Assembly: GCF_022965805.1 (NCBI RefSeq)
Contig: NW_027331395.1
Span: forward strand, 186,001 to 250,000
Direction of reading: 5' to 3'
Source of the DNA: Primulina eburnea
Taxonomy: Eukaryota > Streptophyta > Magnoliopsida > Lamiales > Gesneriaceae
DNA length: 64,000 nucleotides
Shown here: positions 34,672 through 47,509 of the stretch, one piece after another
Numbering within the stretch: position 1 is the first letter of the stretch
Layout of the letters: each line of letters begins with the position of its first letter
Made by a program: the position numbers and the translations under genes
Notes under the pieces: generated by a model
Database searches by the model: none
What the model saw: the letters and a program-made list of their open reading frames with translations, nothing else
What the model was told of the DNA's origin: nothing

Positions 34672-36287
34672 TGTGACACCCTGACCCGATACAATTAAAA
34701 ATACAGCGGAATTTAATATTTTCTTTCAAATGGAAGGAGTTTCAAAATACATTTCATAAAAGTGCTTACAAAATAACAACATGATCATTCCAATGACATA
34801 ACAAAATACAAAATATCATTAGTGTGATCATGCTACAAAATGATACAAAATAATCATCCTTCCAATCTTCGTATGCATATGACCCCCATCCACAGTCAAC
34901 GTCCCGGTCCGTCGTTCTTATCTGCATCACATGAAAATAACTGAAATGAGAATAAATCTCAGCAAGTGGAACTCTTACATAGCAATGATACATAGTATAC
35001 TCTGTAAAACATGGCTTTTAAATCATAAAAACCATCGACTCTGAAACATGAATACTGTAGCAATAACTGTAGCAATAACATAGCAATAGATAGCAATACG
35101 ATGGTATTCTCTTTTCTATGGTTGGATTGATATCAATAGTATCTGTAACTGTGGTTGCCAATATCCCATCGATATAAATCGATAACTGTGAGGGGATAAA
35201 AGCCTATGGTCGATGATCATCTAATTGCATGCAATGCCATGGCTATGATAAATCAATCCAATAAAACATTTGAATTCTCAATAGCATTTAAGGCCGTCGT
35301 TTCGCAATCTCATAATATTTCTTGTATTCCCTTTATAACAATGGTGAGACATACAATGCCTCCAATAGATAATCAATGAAATGAATACATAGCAATGGAT
35401 CAATGGAAGGGAATAACACTTTGAAACCTTTAAAACACAATACATATAATATCATGTGAGCACAAGGGATGAAATTCCACTTACTACCAATAGAACACCT
35501 CAAATAAGCTCTTGGTACACCACCTACAACAATAATCCATAAATAACACCAATATCAACTCTAGATCCACAAGTACAAGCCAAATAATCCATTAAACAAC
35601 TCAAACATCAAATCCAAAATAACCCTTAACTCAAAACCTCGTTAGAATCGCACCAAAAACTTACCTAAGCTTCCTTATACCATGGAGAACGTTGATCTCA
35701 AGTCGGAAATCCAAACAAAGCCAAGAATCAAAGATAGGAAGCAAAAGAAATGAATGAAAACCCTTGGTATTTGAGAGAAAATCTCGAAAAGTAGATAGGA
35801 TAAGGTATGGAATGAAGTCAACTCAATCAAAAAGGTACTAAATAACTCGCCCATACTTACACCGCGGGTGCGCCAACACAAGCACCGCGGGTGCGCCATG
35901 CTCACGGCATACCAAAATAATTCTCATGCACGATCACCGCGGGTGCGGTGCTACAATTACCGCGGGTGCGGTGCACACCGCGGCTGCGGTCCTTGCACTG
36001 CCGCGGGTGCGGTCATGCCACGGCCCTAAAAATGCAAAATGATGAATAGTACACCGCGGGGGCACTCATCTAAGAGCGCGGGTGCACTCTACTCACGGCA
36101 ATGAACAGTACAAACTCAACTAAAATCGATCCGAAACGCTGAAACGAACAATCAACACCAACTAATACCTCAAATAAATAATAACCAATAATACTATAGC
36201 CCAAAACACAACTATAAACGACTAATCATAAACCCAATTAACACAATAAAGCTTAAACCGTACCGTACACCGAGCTCGGCTATTACA
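34672..36287 (-). mobile_element. Solo LTR of family T (TSD ATAAC)
   Basis: A 1616-bp LTR, TGTAATAGCC...GTGTCACA on the minus strand, closest to the T2 LTRs. Perfect duplications ATAAC lie at 34667-34671 and 36288-36292, within the D solo LTR. The dyad cassette is at about 35870-36090. No internal region is left. Confidence 0.94.
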
Positions 36288-36472
36288 ATAACTCAAATTA
36301 GATTAATTTGAGTTTCCCAATAAAATCACATACTAGATTATTATTTATATTGTTACCTGATTATGCTTTGATTTTAGAATTGTATTCAATCAGGTAAGAT
36401 AATTGTGATATTCAGTTATGAATATGATTATGCTTGTTTACAGATTGTTATTCATTGCATTTAAGATAGGAA

Positions 36473-36638
36473 AGTCTTGACAGTCATTGTCAGACTTCTA
36501 GACGTTCGGTGTATCTCAACTTAGGAGTAGTCATTACTCCTATTGCCAGCCGTCGATACAGCTCGGACCGAAGTCTAGGAATAAGACGTACAGTCACCCC
36601 GAGTGGTTGGGTAGGTGACAGCCAGTGACGTCTTATTC
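36473..36638 (+). other. Stem-loop cluster, D solo LTR
   Basis: The same four stems as in D1, here on the + strand: AGTCTTGACA with TGTCAGACT, CTAGACGTTCGGT with ACCGAAGTCTAG, AGGAGTA with TACTCCT (loop GTCAT), GAATAAGACGT with ACGTCTTATTC. In sense orientation the ATGGC loops read GCCAT or GTCAT. Confidence 0.65.
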
Positions 36639-37270
36639 ACCCCGGGATCCCTAGAGTTATAGTTGAGTCGAGTTTATACATGATTTGATTAGGACTGCAT
36701 GCTCATATGGATGTGGCTCCTAGATCATGGGAACCATCGTTATTGCTTCTAGTTGTGCTAGCATGTCTTTATGATTTAGATTGGTTATATGCATGTTTAG
36801 CTGATTTGAAGTGCATGCTTATTGTGATTAGATTTCATATCTTATGAAATCTAATGTTTTGATTTTATTCGTGACAGCATGTTTCATGAATTATTTTATG
36901 GTATATACATGTTTACCATGTTTTATACAGGGATTTATTCTCACCGGAGTTATCCGGCTGTTGTCTTGTTTTGTATGTGTGCATGACAACAGGTGGGGCT
37001 GGATCAGGGTCAAGATGATGATGAGAGAAGATGAGTGTAGCGTGGTGATTCCGGACTTACAGTAGACTTGGTTTTATTACTGGACTTTAGTAGTTGAACC
37101 TGAAATTAGCTTGTTGTACTTTAATACTGAAATGTATTTATACAGACATGTATAGTATTTAGATTCCATTACCTTCCGCAGTTATATCTTAAAACGAAAA
37201 ATTTTTAGACCCTGTTTTGTAAGGTCCGAGATGTTATCATTTTGTGAGACTCCGAAAATAAAATCGTATT

Positions 37271-37472
37271 GATGGCATTTTGGTAATTAAGTGGAAAAAT
37301 ACTTAATTTAAATGGGATGGCATTTTCGTAATTATTGAATGACATTGCTGGATGGCATTTTCGTAATTATGGATGGCATTTTTGTAATTATGGGATGACA
37401 ATGGCATTTTCGTAATTATGGGAGGTCAATGGCATTTTCGTAAATAGTGGATGACATTTTCGTAATTTTGAG
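37271..37472 (+). promoter_or_regulatory. ATGGCATTTTCGTAATTATGG repeats in the E U3
   Basis: Seven degenerate copies of an AT-rich ~20-35 bp unit stand where the other LTRs carry GC-rich dyads, and directly precede the CATGCAA plus TATA-like stretch. The 3' LTR has the same set at 59947-60144. Confidence 0.6.
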
Positions 37473-37686
37473 AAATTGGGCAAAAACATGGAGGAAACAC
37501 GTGTGATGGCCATGCAATATATCTATATATTCTTCCTTCTTTCCTTCAGCGAGAAACCGAGACATTCGCCCGTAAAAATCTCTCAAACTCCTCGTTGCTT
37601 TAAATTGATATTGTGCGAGATCTATCCAGCAGAATTTGAATCCGGACGTAGTACTGTGATCCTAGCATCGACAGCTACTACAGGAC

Positions 37687-38240
37687 GTAAGTGTTATTGA
37701 TTTCTGGTATCATTTGAAATTATGATGTTGTAGGAATTTGATATAATTCATATATGATGTTCTTGACATGTTAGACATCGTAGAATCGAAGTCAGATTAA
37801 GAAACAGACTGATTATGGAATTGTTATGAATTTCTGATTATAATCGGTTGATACCGGACAGATTTGAATTGTGATTGGATTACGGATTGTATTGGATATG
37901 AGTTATAGATTGTAACTGTTATCTGGTGAATTGGTATTGACGGGGATATTAAAATTGTACCGTTATACCGTTGATTTTGAATTAAATCCAGATTGATCAG
38001 ATTATTATGGAATTGACTAGTATATTGATATGAGATTATTGATATTGTCAGTACCAGACAGATTGTGAGTTCAGGACTTCGACTGAGCCAGAAACCGACG
38101 AAAGAAAGGTATAAGTCAATGTGGTATTGGGAGATGGACTTGAGTCGGTTTAGACTTGGGTTTCCCTAAATCACATACTTTACTTTATTGCATTGATATT
38201 TGCATTGAGTTGATTGATATACTTGTTCTCTTGATTTTAG
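37687..38240 (+). other. Possible intron in the E leader
   Basis: GGAC|GTAAGT donor at 37687 and TTCTCTTGATTTTAG acceptor ending at 38240. The donor motif with its upstream CTACAACTGGAC context is shared with D LTRs and the E solo LTR. Splicing is inferred only. Confidence 0.35.
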
Positions 38241-38261
38241 ACAGCAGGTATTAGAGGAGTA

Positions 38262-38326
38262 ATCTTATGACAGAAGTGCCGTTAATGGTGGGATCACCAC
38301 GGGCACATTGCACGATGTCATAAGAT
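38262..38326 (+). other. 65-nt nested hairpin, E 5' LTR
   Basis: ATCTTATGACA with TGTCATAAGAT (11 perfect pairs), inner GTGCCG with CGGGCAC and apex GGTG-GGAT-CACC. The copy in the 3' LTR is at 60938-61002. Confidence 0.65.
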
Positions 38327-38365
38327 GGTGTATTGGCGGATGTGCCAAAGACTGTCACTGGATGT

Positions 38366-38625
38366 TTGGCTATCGATGTGGATAGGATGGTGGCTTTTTC
38401 TATTACTGTTAATCAGTATTGTATCGATGTGGATAGATTAGTAGCTCTTCTATTACTGTTAATCGATGTCATATCGATGTGGATAGAATTAGAGTTGCTT
38501 CTATTACTGTTAATCGGTACTATATTGATGTGGATAGAATAATAGCTTCCTCTATTACTGGTAATCGATACCGTATCGAAGTGAATAGAACTGGAGTCTT
38601 TTCTATTACTGCTAGTCGATATACG
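38366..38625 (+). repeat. 51-bp tandem repeats, five units, E 5' LTR
   Basis: Units recur at TATCGATGTGGATAG (38371, 38422, 38472, 38523, 38574), each ending TCTATTACTG. The 3' LTR has six units (about 61042-61350), which accounts for most of its extra 50 bp. Confidence 0.85.
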
Positions 38626-39160
38626 CATGCCAACTTCTGAAATCGGGATCCCTAGACTAGGATTGAGTCTAGTCTGAATGATGTAGCTACGAGTATTGTC
38701 GACAGTTTGATATTGATTATGTTTCAGATTTTGATACATATATCTGTCACCTGATTACATGCTTTATATTGTTTATATGATTGCATGTTTCTTTGATTTA
38801 TACTGGGAGTATATTCTCACCGGTTTATCCGGCTGTTGTCTTGTCTGTATGTGTACTCGACAACAGGTGGGACAGGATCAGGGTCCAGGAGATGAAGAGA
38901 GAGATCGTGATTAGAGTGGTGGCACCGGACTTGGACTAGAGATAGGGTTGAACACTTGATAGTAGTTGTCAAACCCTAGTTTGAATAAATGTTTGTGATA
39001 CAGGACTTGTATTTTATATATACTGATATGTATATATGGTTTGATTTCACTACGTTCCGCATTTTTAAAAAAAAAAAAAAATTAGACCCTGTTTTATAAT
39101 TGATTAATTAGTCCCAAAGATTATTAAGAACTTGATTAGCGTCCGGGTCCCCACAACAGG

Positions 39161-39173
39161 TGGTATCAGAGCG
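39161..39173 (+). other. Primer-binding site, E
   Basis: TGGTATCAGAGCG, complementary to initiator tRNA-Met, after the spacer ACAGG. Identical in sequence and spacing to D1 and D2. Confidence 0.88.
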
Positions 39174-39396
39174 ATAGATCCCTTAGACTGAGATAGAAGC
39201 TAGTGAGCGGGGTAAATTGATTTTCTTTCCTGCTTTTGATTGCTAGCATGATTCCTGTTTTAATATATGCTACCTGAATTGTCTGATATTGATATGGTAT
39301 TGTATATTATTGGAATGGATCAGCTGTAAGATGATCCGAGGAGGATTGAAACTGGTAAGTGGTATTTAGAATTACTAACCTCTTCGATTATCAGAT

Positions 39397-41382
39397 ATGC
39401 CTCCGAGAAGGATACCAAAACAGGGAAGTACCTCGAATCCTCCTATGGATGTGACCCCTACTCCAATGGAGAAATTGTTGAAAAGATTTCAGTCATTCCA
39501 TCCACCGACTTTGAAAGGGACGGAGAATTCCGTAGAATGTGAAAGTTTGTTGGACGATATTGAATCGTTGTTCGAATCTTTGGAATATACGGAGGAAAAG
39601 AGGGTGAAATTGATCGGACACCAGATGCATGACGTTGCTAAACACTGGTGGAACACGACAAAACGGGCTTTGGAATTACGAGGTACGGCCATTACCTGGA
39701 ACGTGTTTAAGACTGAATTCTATCTACGGTTCTTTCCAGTTTCATATAGGAAGGACAAGGGAGCCGAGTTTGCAAACTTGAAACAAGGCCAGTTAAACAT
39801 TGAGGATTATGTGGCTAAGTTCTCTACTTTGCTCCGATTTGCCCCTCATGTGGCTGGGAGTGATGAGGCCGTTGCAGATCAGTTCATAAATGGTCTAAAT
39901 CCTGAAATCTTTACCCTGGTGAATACCGGAAGGCCAAACAATTTCACCGATGCTCTGAATCGAGCTAAGGGAGCTGAAGCCGGATTGATAAGACAGAAAG
40001 AGGCTTCGTTTGTGCCTTCAGCACCGAGTTCACAGATGCCTCCACCATTTCCTCGATTTGAAAGTGGTAGTGGAAGTGGGAAGAAAGACTTCCTGAAAGC
40101 TAAGGGGAAGAAATTCAAGAAAGCCGGAAGTAATTCATCCAGTTCGAGTGGCTCTAGACAGACTAGTCAGGGCCAGAGTTATACAGGACCCTACTGTAGC
40201 ACCTGTGGAGGGAGGCATTCCACAGAGCAGTGCAAAGGAGTGTTCGGCAACTGCCGTATCTGTAAGCAGCATGGACACTTTGCCCGAGTGTGTCCACAGC
40301 GTGGTGCCCAGGGATCACAGGCAGCTGAGTCATCTGGATCAGTGGCCCAGACAGGGAGACGACCCTCTGCTGTGCATTCCTTTCAGCCAGCACCGTCTAC
40401 TCTGTCACAGCAGAGGCCAGGAGGGGGCCAGACCGCGAGCCAGCCTCCTAGACAGCAGGCCCGATTGTTTGCTTTGACTGAAGAGCAGGCACAGGATGCA
40501 CCTGATGATGTCGTGGCAGGTAACTGTTTTATTTCTGGTTATCCTGCATATGTACTGATTGACACTGGTGCATCGCATACCTTTATTTCCGAGAGATTTG
40601 CATTGAGTCATGCATTACCTATTGAGTCATTGTCTGCGGTAGTGTCTGTTTCTTCTCCGTTAGGAACAGGTTTGATATCAGTGAAATCGGTGAAACCTTG
40701 TAGACTGCAGTACGATGGACATACGATTGAGCTAGACTGTATTGTACTTGGTTTATCTGATTTTGATTGCATTGTCGGTATCGATATGTTGGCCAAGTAC
40801 CGAGCTACAGTTGATTGTTTCCACAAGATCGTACGCTTCAGACCGGAGATGGCTGAAGAGTGGAAATTTTATGGTAAGGGTTCTCGTGCTAGAATTCCTT
40901 TGATATCTGCAATAAATATGACTCGATTATTGCAGAAAAGAGGGGATGGATTCCTGGTATATTCAGTTGATTTACTGAAGTCGAGCCCATCATTGGCGGA
41001 CTTGCTAGTGGTGTGTGAATTTGCTGATGTCTTTCCAGACGAGATTCCTGGATTGCCTCCGATTCGAGAGATAGACTTCAGCATTGAATTGATGCCAGGA
41101 ACAGTTCCGATTTCGAGAGCTCCATACCGCATGGCACCGATCGAGTTGAAAGAGTTGAAAGAACGGTTGGAGGATTTACTGGCCAAGGGATATATCAGAC
41201 CGAGTGTATCTCCTTGGGGTGCTCCAGTACTGTTCGTGAGGAAGAAAGACGGGTCGATGAGACTTTGTATCGACTATCGGCAGCTGAACAAGGCAACGGT
41301 AAAGAATAAATATCCATTGCCTCGTATTGATGATCTGTTTGATCAGTGTAGGGTTCATCTGTGTATTCCAAGATCGATTTGA
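39397..41382 (+). CDS. E polyprotein, gag-protease-RT N-terminal part (ends at a frameshift)
   Basis: It opens at an ATG ([14 protein letters not shown]). Gag domain about 35-210; zinc knuckles [13 protein letters not shown] about 264-276 and C286-x2-C289-x4-H294-x4-C299; protease DTG at 389-391 (LIDTGASH); RT from about 576 (PYRMAP) to the [11 protein letters not shown] segment. A one-base deletion at about 41346-41350 then shifts the frame, and the last eleven codons to 41382 are out of frame. The RT sequence continues in the next frame. Family relatives carry all of this in one polyprotein. Confidence 0.9.
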   Translation: MPPRRIPKQGSTSNPPMDVTPTPMEKLLKRFQSFHPPTLKGTENSVECESLLDDIESLFESLEYTEEKRVKLIGHQMHDVAKHWWNTTKRALELRGTAITWNVFKTEFYLRFFPVSYRKDKGAEFANLKQGQLNIEDYVAKFSTLLRFAPHVAGSDEAVADQFINGLNPEIFTLVNTGRPNNFTDALNRAKGAEAGLIRQKEASFVPSAPSSQMPPPFPRFESGSGSGKKDFLKAKGKKFKKAGSNSSSSSGSRQTSQGQSYTGPYCSTCGGRHSTEQCKGVFGNCRICKQHGHFARVCPQRGAQGSQAAESSGSVAQTGRRPSAVHSFQPAPSTLSQQRPGGGQTASQPPRQQARLFALTEEQAQDAPDDVVAGNCFISGYPAYVLIDTGASHTFISERFALSHALPIESLSAVVSVSSPLGTGLISVKSVKPCRLQYDGHTIELDCIVLGLSDFDCIVGIDMLAKYRATVDCFHKIVRFRPEMAEEWKFYGKGSRARIPLISAINMTRLLQKRGDGFLVYSVDLLKSSPSLADLLVVCEFADVFPDEIPGLPPIREIDFSIELMPGTVPISRAPYRMAPIELKELKERLEDLLAKGYIRPSVSPWGAPVLFVRKKDGSMRLCIDYRQLNKATVKNKYPLPRIDDLFDQCRVHLCIPRSI

Positions 41383-41715
41383 GATCTGGATACCATCAAT
41401 TGAGAGTTAGGGATTCTGATATCTCTAAGACTGCATTCAGAACTAGGTATGGACACTATGAGTTTATTGTCATGCCTTTTGGTTTGACGAATGCACCAGC
41501 GGTATTTATGGGATTGATGAACCGCGTATTCCAGAAATATTTGGATGATTTTGTTATCATATTCATTGATGATATATTGATTTATTCAAAGAATATGATT
41601 GAACATGCTAATCATCTGAGGACTGTGTTGAGAATTCTGAGAGCTGAAAATTTGTATGCGAAACTGTCAAAATGCGAATTTTGGTTGAAACAGGTAGTGT
41701 TTTTGGGTCACATTA
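41353..41715 (+). pseudogene. E polyprotein, RT C-terminal part, cut by the D2 insertion
   Basis: In the +1 frame after the deletion the RT goes on: [30 protein letters not shown] and LGHI. All core RT motifs are intact. D2 inserted after the duplicated CATTA at 41711-41715, and the coding sequence resumes at 57620 in the same frame. Confidence 0.9.
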
Positions 41716-42353
41716 TGTGGGGACCTGGACGCTGATCTTTCTGCTTAATCATCTTTGGGATTTTATTATCAATTAAGATAAAACAGGGTCTAAAAATTTT
41801 TCTTTTTAAAATGTAACTGCGGAAGGTAATGTAATCTAAACAATATCCATCTCTATATAAAAACTACAGTTCAGCAGAAAAGTACAATAGAGTACAACTT
41901 AAGTCTAAGGTTCAATTACTAAATTCAAATAATAAACCAAGTCTGCTACAAGTCCGGAATCACCACGCTAAACTCGTCTTCTCTCGTCATCTTCTCGACC
42001 CTGATCCAGCCCCACCTGTTGTCATGCACACATACAAAACAAGACAACAGCCGGATAACTCCGGTGAGAATAAATCCCAGTATAAAACATGGTAAGCATG
42101 TATATCAACAAACTAATTCATAAAACATGCGATCATGTATAAACACAATATATTTCATAATCTATGAAATTAAGCATGCAGCTCAAATCAGATAAACCTG
42201 CATATAAACAATCTAAATCATAAAATAATGCTAGCACAACTGAAAGCAATAACGATGGGTCCCATGATCTAGGAGCCACATCCATATAAGCATGAAGTCC
42301 TAATCAAATCATGTCTAGACTTGACTCGATCTATAACTCTAGGGATCCCGTTG

Positions 42354-42517
42354 TGAATAAGACGGCACTGTCTGTCACCTACCCTCCCAATCGAGGTGCT
42401 GACCGTCTTATTCCTAGACTTCGGCCTGATCTGTATCCGCATCTACAATAGGGGCGGTGATCTTCCCCTAAGCTGTGATATCGCCGAACGTCTAGAAGTC
42501 TGCCTGATCTCCAGACT
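42354..42517 (-). other. Stem-loop cluster, D2 3' LTR
   Basis: GAATAAGACGG with CCGTCTTATTC; CTAGACTTCGGC with GCCGAACGTCTAG; AGGGG with CCCCT; AGTCTG with CAGACT. Against D1, three stems carry paired changes (T-A to G-C in stem A, T-A to C-G in stem B, A-T to G-C in stem C). Confidence 0.68.
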
Positions 42518-43459
42518 GTCCTATCTTAATGCATGAATACAAAATCTGTAAACAAGCATAATCATCGTAATGCGATGTAACATGATCTGTAAACAAAGCA
42601 TAATCATCTTAACATAATTTGCATACCAGATCTATAAACAAATCTAATCATGTCAAGATATATCATATCATCTCAAAATAAAACAATGCACAAGTATGTG
42701 ATTTTATTGGGCAACTCAATTGTGATCTCAATTGAGTTGTTTCTTCCCGAATATCACATGAATTATACCTTTGTCGTCCCCGTCTGAGGAAGACGAAGTC
42801 TTGAAGTCCAGTCTGTCCATATCCGATCTGAAATGACAATATAAATACACTGTATCAGTGTGTAACTCAATTCACAATCTGTTCTGATCAATACTCAATT
42901 CAGTATACAATCTGATCAATGTCTGAACAAGATACAATCTGAGTCATATCAATAATATCACAATCTAATCGAAATCATATCTGAATCTGATCAATCTGGA
43001 TTTAATTCAAATCAACGATTTAACGGAACAATCTGAATATTCTCGTCAATACAACCTTACCAGATATTAATTACAAATCATAACCCATATCTGATATAAT
43101 CCATAATCAATTCATAATTCAAATCTGTCCCATTTTCAATCGGTATAATCATAAAATCATAACAATTCCATAATCCGTCTGTTTTTCAATCCGGTTTCGA
43201 TTCTACGATGTCTAGTATTCCCAGAATACATAATAATAATCAAATAACAATTTCTCCAATATCATAATTTCAAATGATAACAGAACTCCATAAAACTTAC
43301 GTCCAGTTGTAGCTCTCAACGAGAGGAGTACAGTACTGTGTCCGGAATTAAAATCTGATAACCGAATTAACCAAAATCACAATTTTCGCACCAAAACCAA
43401 GTTTTGAGAATTTCATGAAGCTTTTCTCGGTTTTGCCTTGAAATTGTCGAGGAAATGAT

Positions 43460-43662
<203 letters not shown>

Positions 43663-43883
43663 GTGTCCCATGCAACATACATTAATTACACTTTAGTCCC
43701 TCAATTTTTCACTAATTGCAAATTGGCCCCGCTCAATCTTTTTAATTCAATTAAATCCTAAATAATTCCATTTCAATCCTAAATAATTGCAAACATCTTG
43801 GAATATAAATCAACACTCCAAAAGTTTCCAATTACATATTCTCGGATTAAAATAATATCATCTTTATTATCTCGGGCCTTACA

Positions 43884-45878
43884 TTTCTCCCCCTCTTAGA
43901 TCTGAGTTCGTCCTCGAACTCGCAAGTAATCAATTCAGATATATCAGAAGATATGTACATAGAGTTTAACTCAGAAACTCAAATCTCTGATTCTAGTCTG
44001 GAATAAGAATTCACGAAGTATAATGTCATAATACTTCTTCTCCAGTTCTTCTGACAGAATCAATCTCGCATTACTGGTTATACAATATCCGTATAAACCA
44101 ATCTACAGCTCATCACCTATCAGGACCATCAGCTGTTATCAAATCTGTTTATCTCGAGCAAAGATACATACAATCTTTAGCTTCAACTACCAATCGTCAT
44201 TCTCCGACGTTGGTTTCTTAAATCTGTCCATTCTGAACTATCTCAATAACTATTGTCATACAGTAAGTCACACAATGACAATAATCTATATAAACTAGTA
44301 CTAACATCCAGTACTAATGCTCTACAAATATCTGTCAATATCTGGTAACCACGCCCTGACTATCTGTCAATCTGTGAATAATCTGCACAAGAGAGCTTAT
44401 GATATACTCTATCACAAGTACAACCCCATCAAAATCACAATCTGATATCATCTTATTCAATATTCTAATCTATCTTGATTATTTCTTTGACATCGATCTA
44501 TGTTATCTAGTTCTGTTTGTACGTAATCTGGTACAAACTGATAGATATAGATTGAGAAATCTATCAATCATAATCATATCATATCATAATCTAAAGAAAA
44601 TGGCGGTAATTTTATTACGAAAGCCATAGAAATGTACTCCCATTTCTATTCAGAACTATACAAAATCTGTAATAATCTTCTGATTTCTATCTTTTTGTCT
44701 TCTTCTGTTAGCAATTCAGACTTGTCAGTACAATTTCTGCCAACATTTCTGTACAAATTCTGTGAAAACTGATCTGATCTGTCTATATCACCACTATCTG
44801 TTCGAATAACGCACATTCACAACTATCTGAATGAAAACTGAATCCATAACTGTTCGGTTCTGACGTTATCTATGAATTCAGATTCGAACCATCCTGTATA
44901 AACAATTCAGTTAATAACATAAAATAAAGAAGAAATACCTACCTGGTATTCAGCTCTGACTATCAATATCAAAATCTGTAAACAATTCTGAAACATTCTG
45001 ATATCATAACATAATCAGTCCCATATAACACAAAATCAAATATCTGTTATTCTGACTGATGCTCTGTTCTGTTTACTACAAACAAATTCTGAACATTCTG
45101 ATCACATGTCTGACTGTTTATACTAATATGTATCAAACACTGATTCACAATAACAGTAATATCATATCAGGTTCAGAATAGAAAGACCCTATACAGATCT
45201 AGTGAGTTTACGAAAACTCATAAAATAACAAAATCAGGCAACTGTAAATTCTGGCTATCTGACCAATCCTCATACTGTCCATATCAACTGCTATATCTTA
45301 TCTGCAAATAACATATGCTCCCAACAATATAAGATATCGCACAAATACGGATGTAGAACAATAACAATACTCAGCAGATATATATAACAATAAGAGAATA
45401 AATAATCAGAATAAGATAATCTGCAGATAATAATTTCTGACATTTCTAGAATTCCTGATCTTTCTGTCTTAACTGTCTAAATCAACCGATCTTCAGATAC
45501 TGCATATTCTGAATAAACACTGTATCAATAACTGCATACCGGATTCATACCTTACCCATTTCTGTATACAATGATCATAGTTCTCTGAATATTTAACACA
45601 ATCTTCAAATATTCAATATAATCAATCAAATGCTGCAATATATCAATAAATCATAGATATACCAAGCATAATTTTCAGAATACCTCTGAACATAAAATCT
45701 ATCAATTTAGAAACAGAACTGAAATATCTTCCAGAGAAATACTCAATCAACTGGATTTCTCAGCTAATGTTCTTTTATCTGTCAATTATATCAATTCTGT
45801 CAATCATTCTGTACTATGTTCTAATATACCCGCAATACTTGGTATTGATTCAATTCTGAAATCTACCTTTCTGATATC
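43884..45878 (-). pseudogene. Decayed pol relic of D2, 3' part (RT and integrase remnants)
   Basis: Minus-strand DNA aligns with E pol at about 44585-44760 (integrase zinc end CLNC and the MDF segment; the first catalytic Asp codon GAC is GCT) and about 45480-45790 (RT around FIDD). Stops and indels are frequent. The rest is AT-rich with no open frame. The pre-PPT hairpin is at 43904-43921 (GAGTTCG-AGGA-CGAACTC on the minus strand) and the purine tract is next to 43884. Confidence 0.7.
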
Positions 45879-45883
45879 AAACA

Positions 45884-47469
45884 TGTGACACCCCGATCCT
45901 CTTTTAAAATAAATACGCAGCGGAAATAAAATTTTTCTCTTTAAAATATACGGAAGGAGTTTCAAAATACATTTCATCAAATATCTTTACAAAATAAATA
46001 CATGATCATTTAAATGACATAACAAAAACAAAATATCATTCCTATGATCATGCCAAAATCCTCCTTCCAACGGTGTATGCATATGACCCCCGATCTACAG
46101 TCAACGTCCCGAGGCACCACTCTGATCTGCATCACATGAAAATAACTGGAATGAGAATAAATCTCAGCAAGTGGAACTCTTATATAACAATGAACAATAA
46201 CTCTGTAAAACATCTCTTTGAAATCATAAATACCATCAACTCTGAACTGTAAACTCTGAATATCAATAACATAGCAATAGCATAAAAATATGATGGTATT
46301 TCTCTTTTGCTCTGGGGATTGATATCAATAGTATCTCTGCTCTGGGGTTGCTCGTATCCCAAATCGATATAAATACCGATAACTCTGAGGGATATAAGCC
46401 TCTGGGCGATGATCATCTAATATTGCATGCAATCTCTGACTATGTATTTATCAATCCGAAAACATTTAAACTCTTCTCTGGTTTTAACAATCACTTTGAA
46501 CTCTATATATCTCTTTGTATTCCCTTTAATCAATAATGAGACATACAATGCCTCCAATACATATAACAATACATACTATGGATCAAATGAAAGGGAATAA
46601 CACAATAAACTCTTTGAAACACATACATATAAAATCATGTGAGCAAAAGGAATGAATTTCCACTTACAAACCCCAACAAACACCTCAACTTAGCTCTTGA
46701 TCACCACCTACAACAAATAATCCACAAATAACACCAATATCAACTAAATATCCAAGATTACAAGCTAAATAATCCATAAATCCACATAAACAACCAACCT
46801 AAACAACTCTTAATTTACAACCTTAACAGAATCGCACCAAAAACTTACCCAAGCTTCCTAGCACCAAGGAGAACGTCGAACTCAAGTCGAAATTCCAAAC
46901 AAACGCCTGAATCGAAGATAGGAATGGAAAGAAATGACTAAAAACCCTAGAAATGGAGAGAAAAGTCGAGAATGGAGGAGAAAAGAAAGGGAAAGTATGG
47001 CCAACCACTCCAAAAAGTAGCTTAAAAACTCGCCCATACCTTCACCGCGGGTGCGCTCCTCTAAGCACCGCGGGTGCGCAATGGTTACGGCATTCTCAAA
47101 AATTCTGGAACACGAACAGCGCGGGTGCGGCGACGCAAGCAGCGCGGGTGCGGTCTCTACCGCAGGGGCGGTCTCTACATCACCGCGGGTGCGGTGTGCT
47201 CACGGCATTCCGACTCCAAAACAGCACAGTACACCGCGGGGGCACTCCAGTTAAGAGCGCGGGTGCACTCAAGCCACGGCCAAGCACTATTCCCATGCAA
47301 CTAGAATCGATCCGAAACTCTGAAACGAACAACCAACATCAACTAACACCTCAAGACAATAAAACTAACAATACTATAGCCCAAAAAATACAACTCTGAA
47401 CATCTAATCAAATATCCCAAATAACAAACGAAACTTAAATCGTACCGTACACCGGGCTCGGCTATTACA
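45884..47469 (-). repeat. 3' LTR of T3 (1586 bp)
   Basis: TGTAATAGCC...GTGTCACA on the minus strand; GC dyad cassette at 47043-47270. The purine tract AAGGGGGGAGAT follows at 47470-47484. Confidence 0.96.
47043..47270 (-). promoter_or_regulatory. GC-rich dyad cassette, T3 3' LTR
   Basis: Eight copies or variants of ACCGCGGGTGCG/AGCGCGGGTGCG/ACCGCAGGGGCG. The same cassette is at 53236-53463 in the 5' LTR. Confidence 0.6.
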
Positions 47470-47487
47470 ATCTCCCCCCCTTAAGGG

Positions 47488-47505
47488 AATTTCGTCCGCG
47501 AAATT
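47488..47505 (-). other. Pre-PPT stem-loop of T3
   Basis: AATTTCG-CGGA-CGAAATT on the minus strand: same stem as T2, loop CGGA instead of AGGA. Confidence 0.75.
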
Positions 47506-47509
47506 GACG

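Larger units (their letters stand above)
37218..39155 (+). repeat. 5' LTR of E (1938 bp)
   Basis: TGTAAGGTCC...GTCCCCACA. It has an AT-rich 7-copy repeat at 37271-37472, a TATA-like stretch near 37518-37531, a donor-like GTAAGT at 37687, a 65-nt hairpin at 38262-38326 and five 51-bp repeats at 38366-38625. Confidence 0.94.

Noticed and set aside
45884..47469. Treating the region left of T3 as a separate solo LTR.
   Set aside because: Equal length, near identity and a shared AAACA duplication show that it is the 3' LTR of T3.
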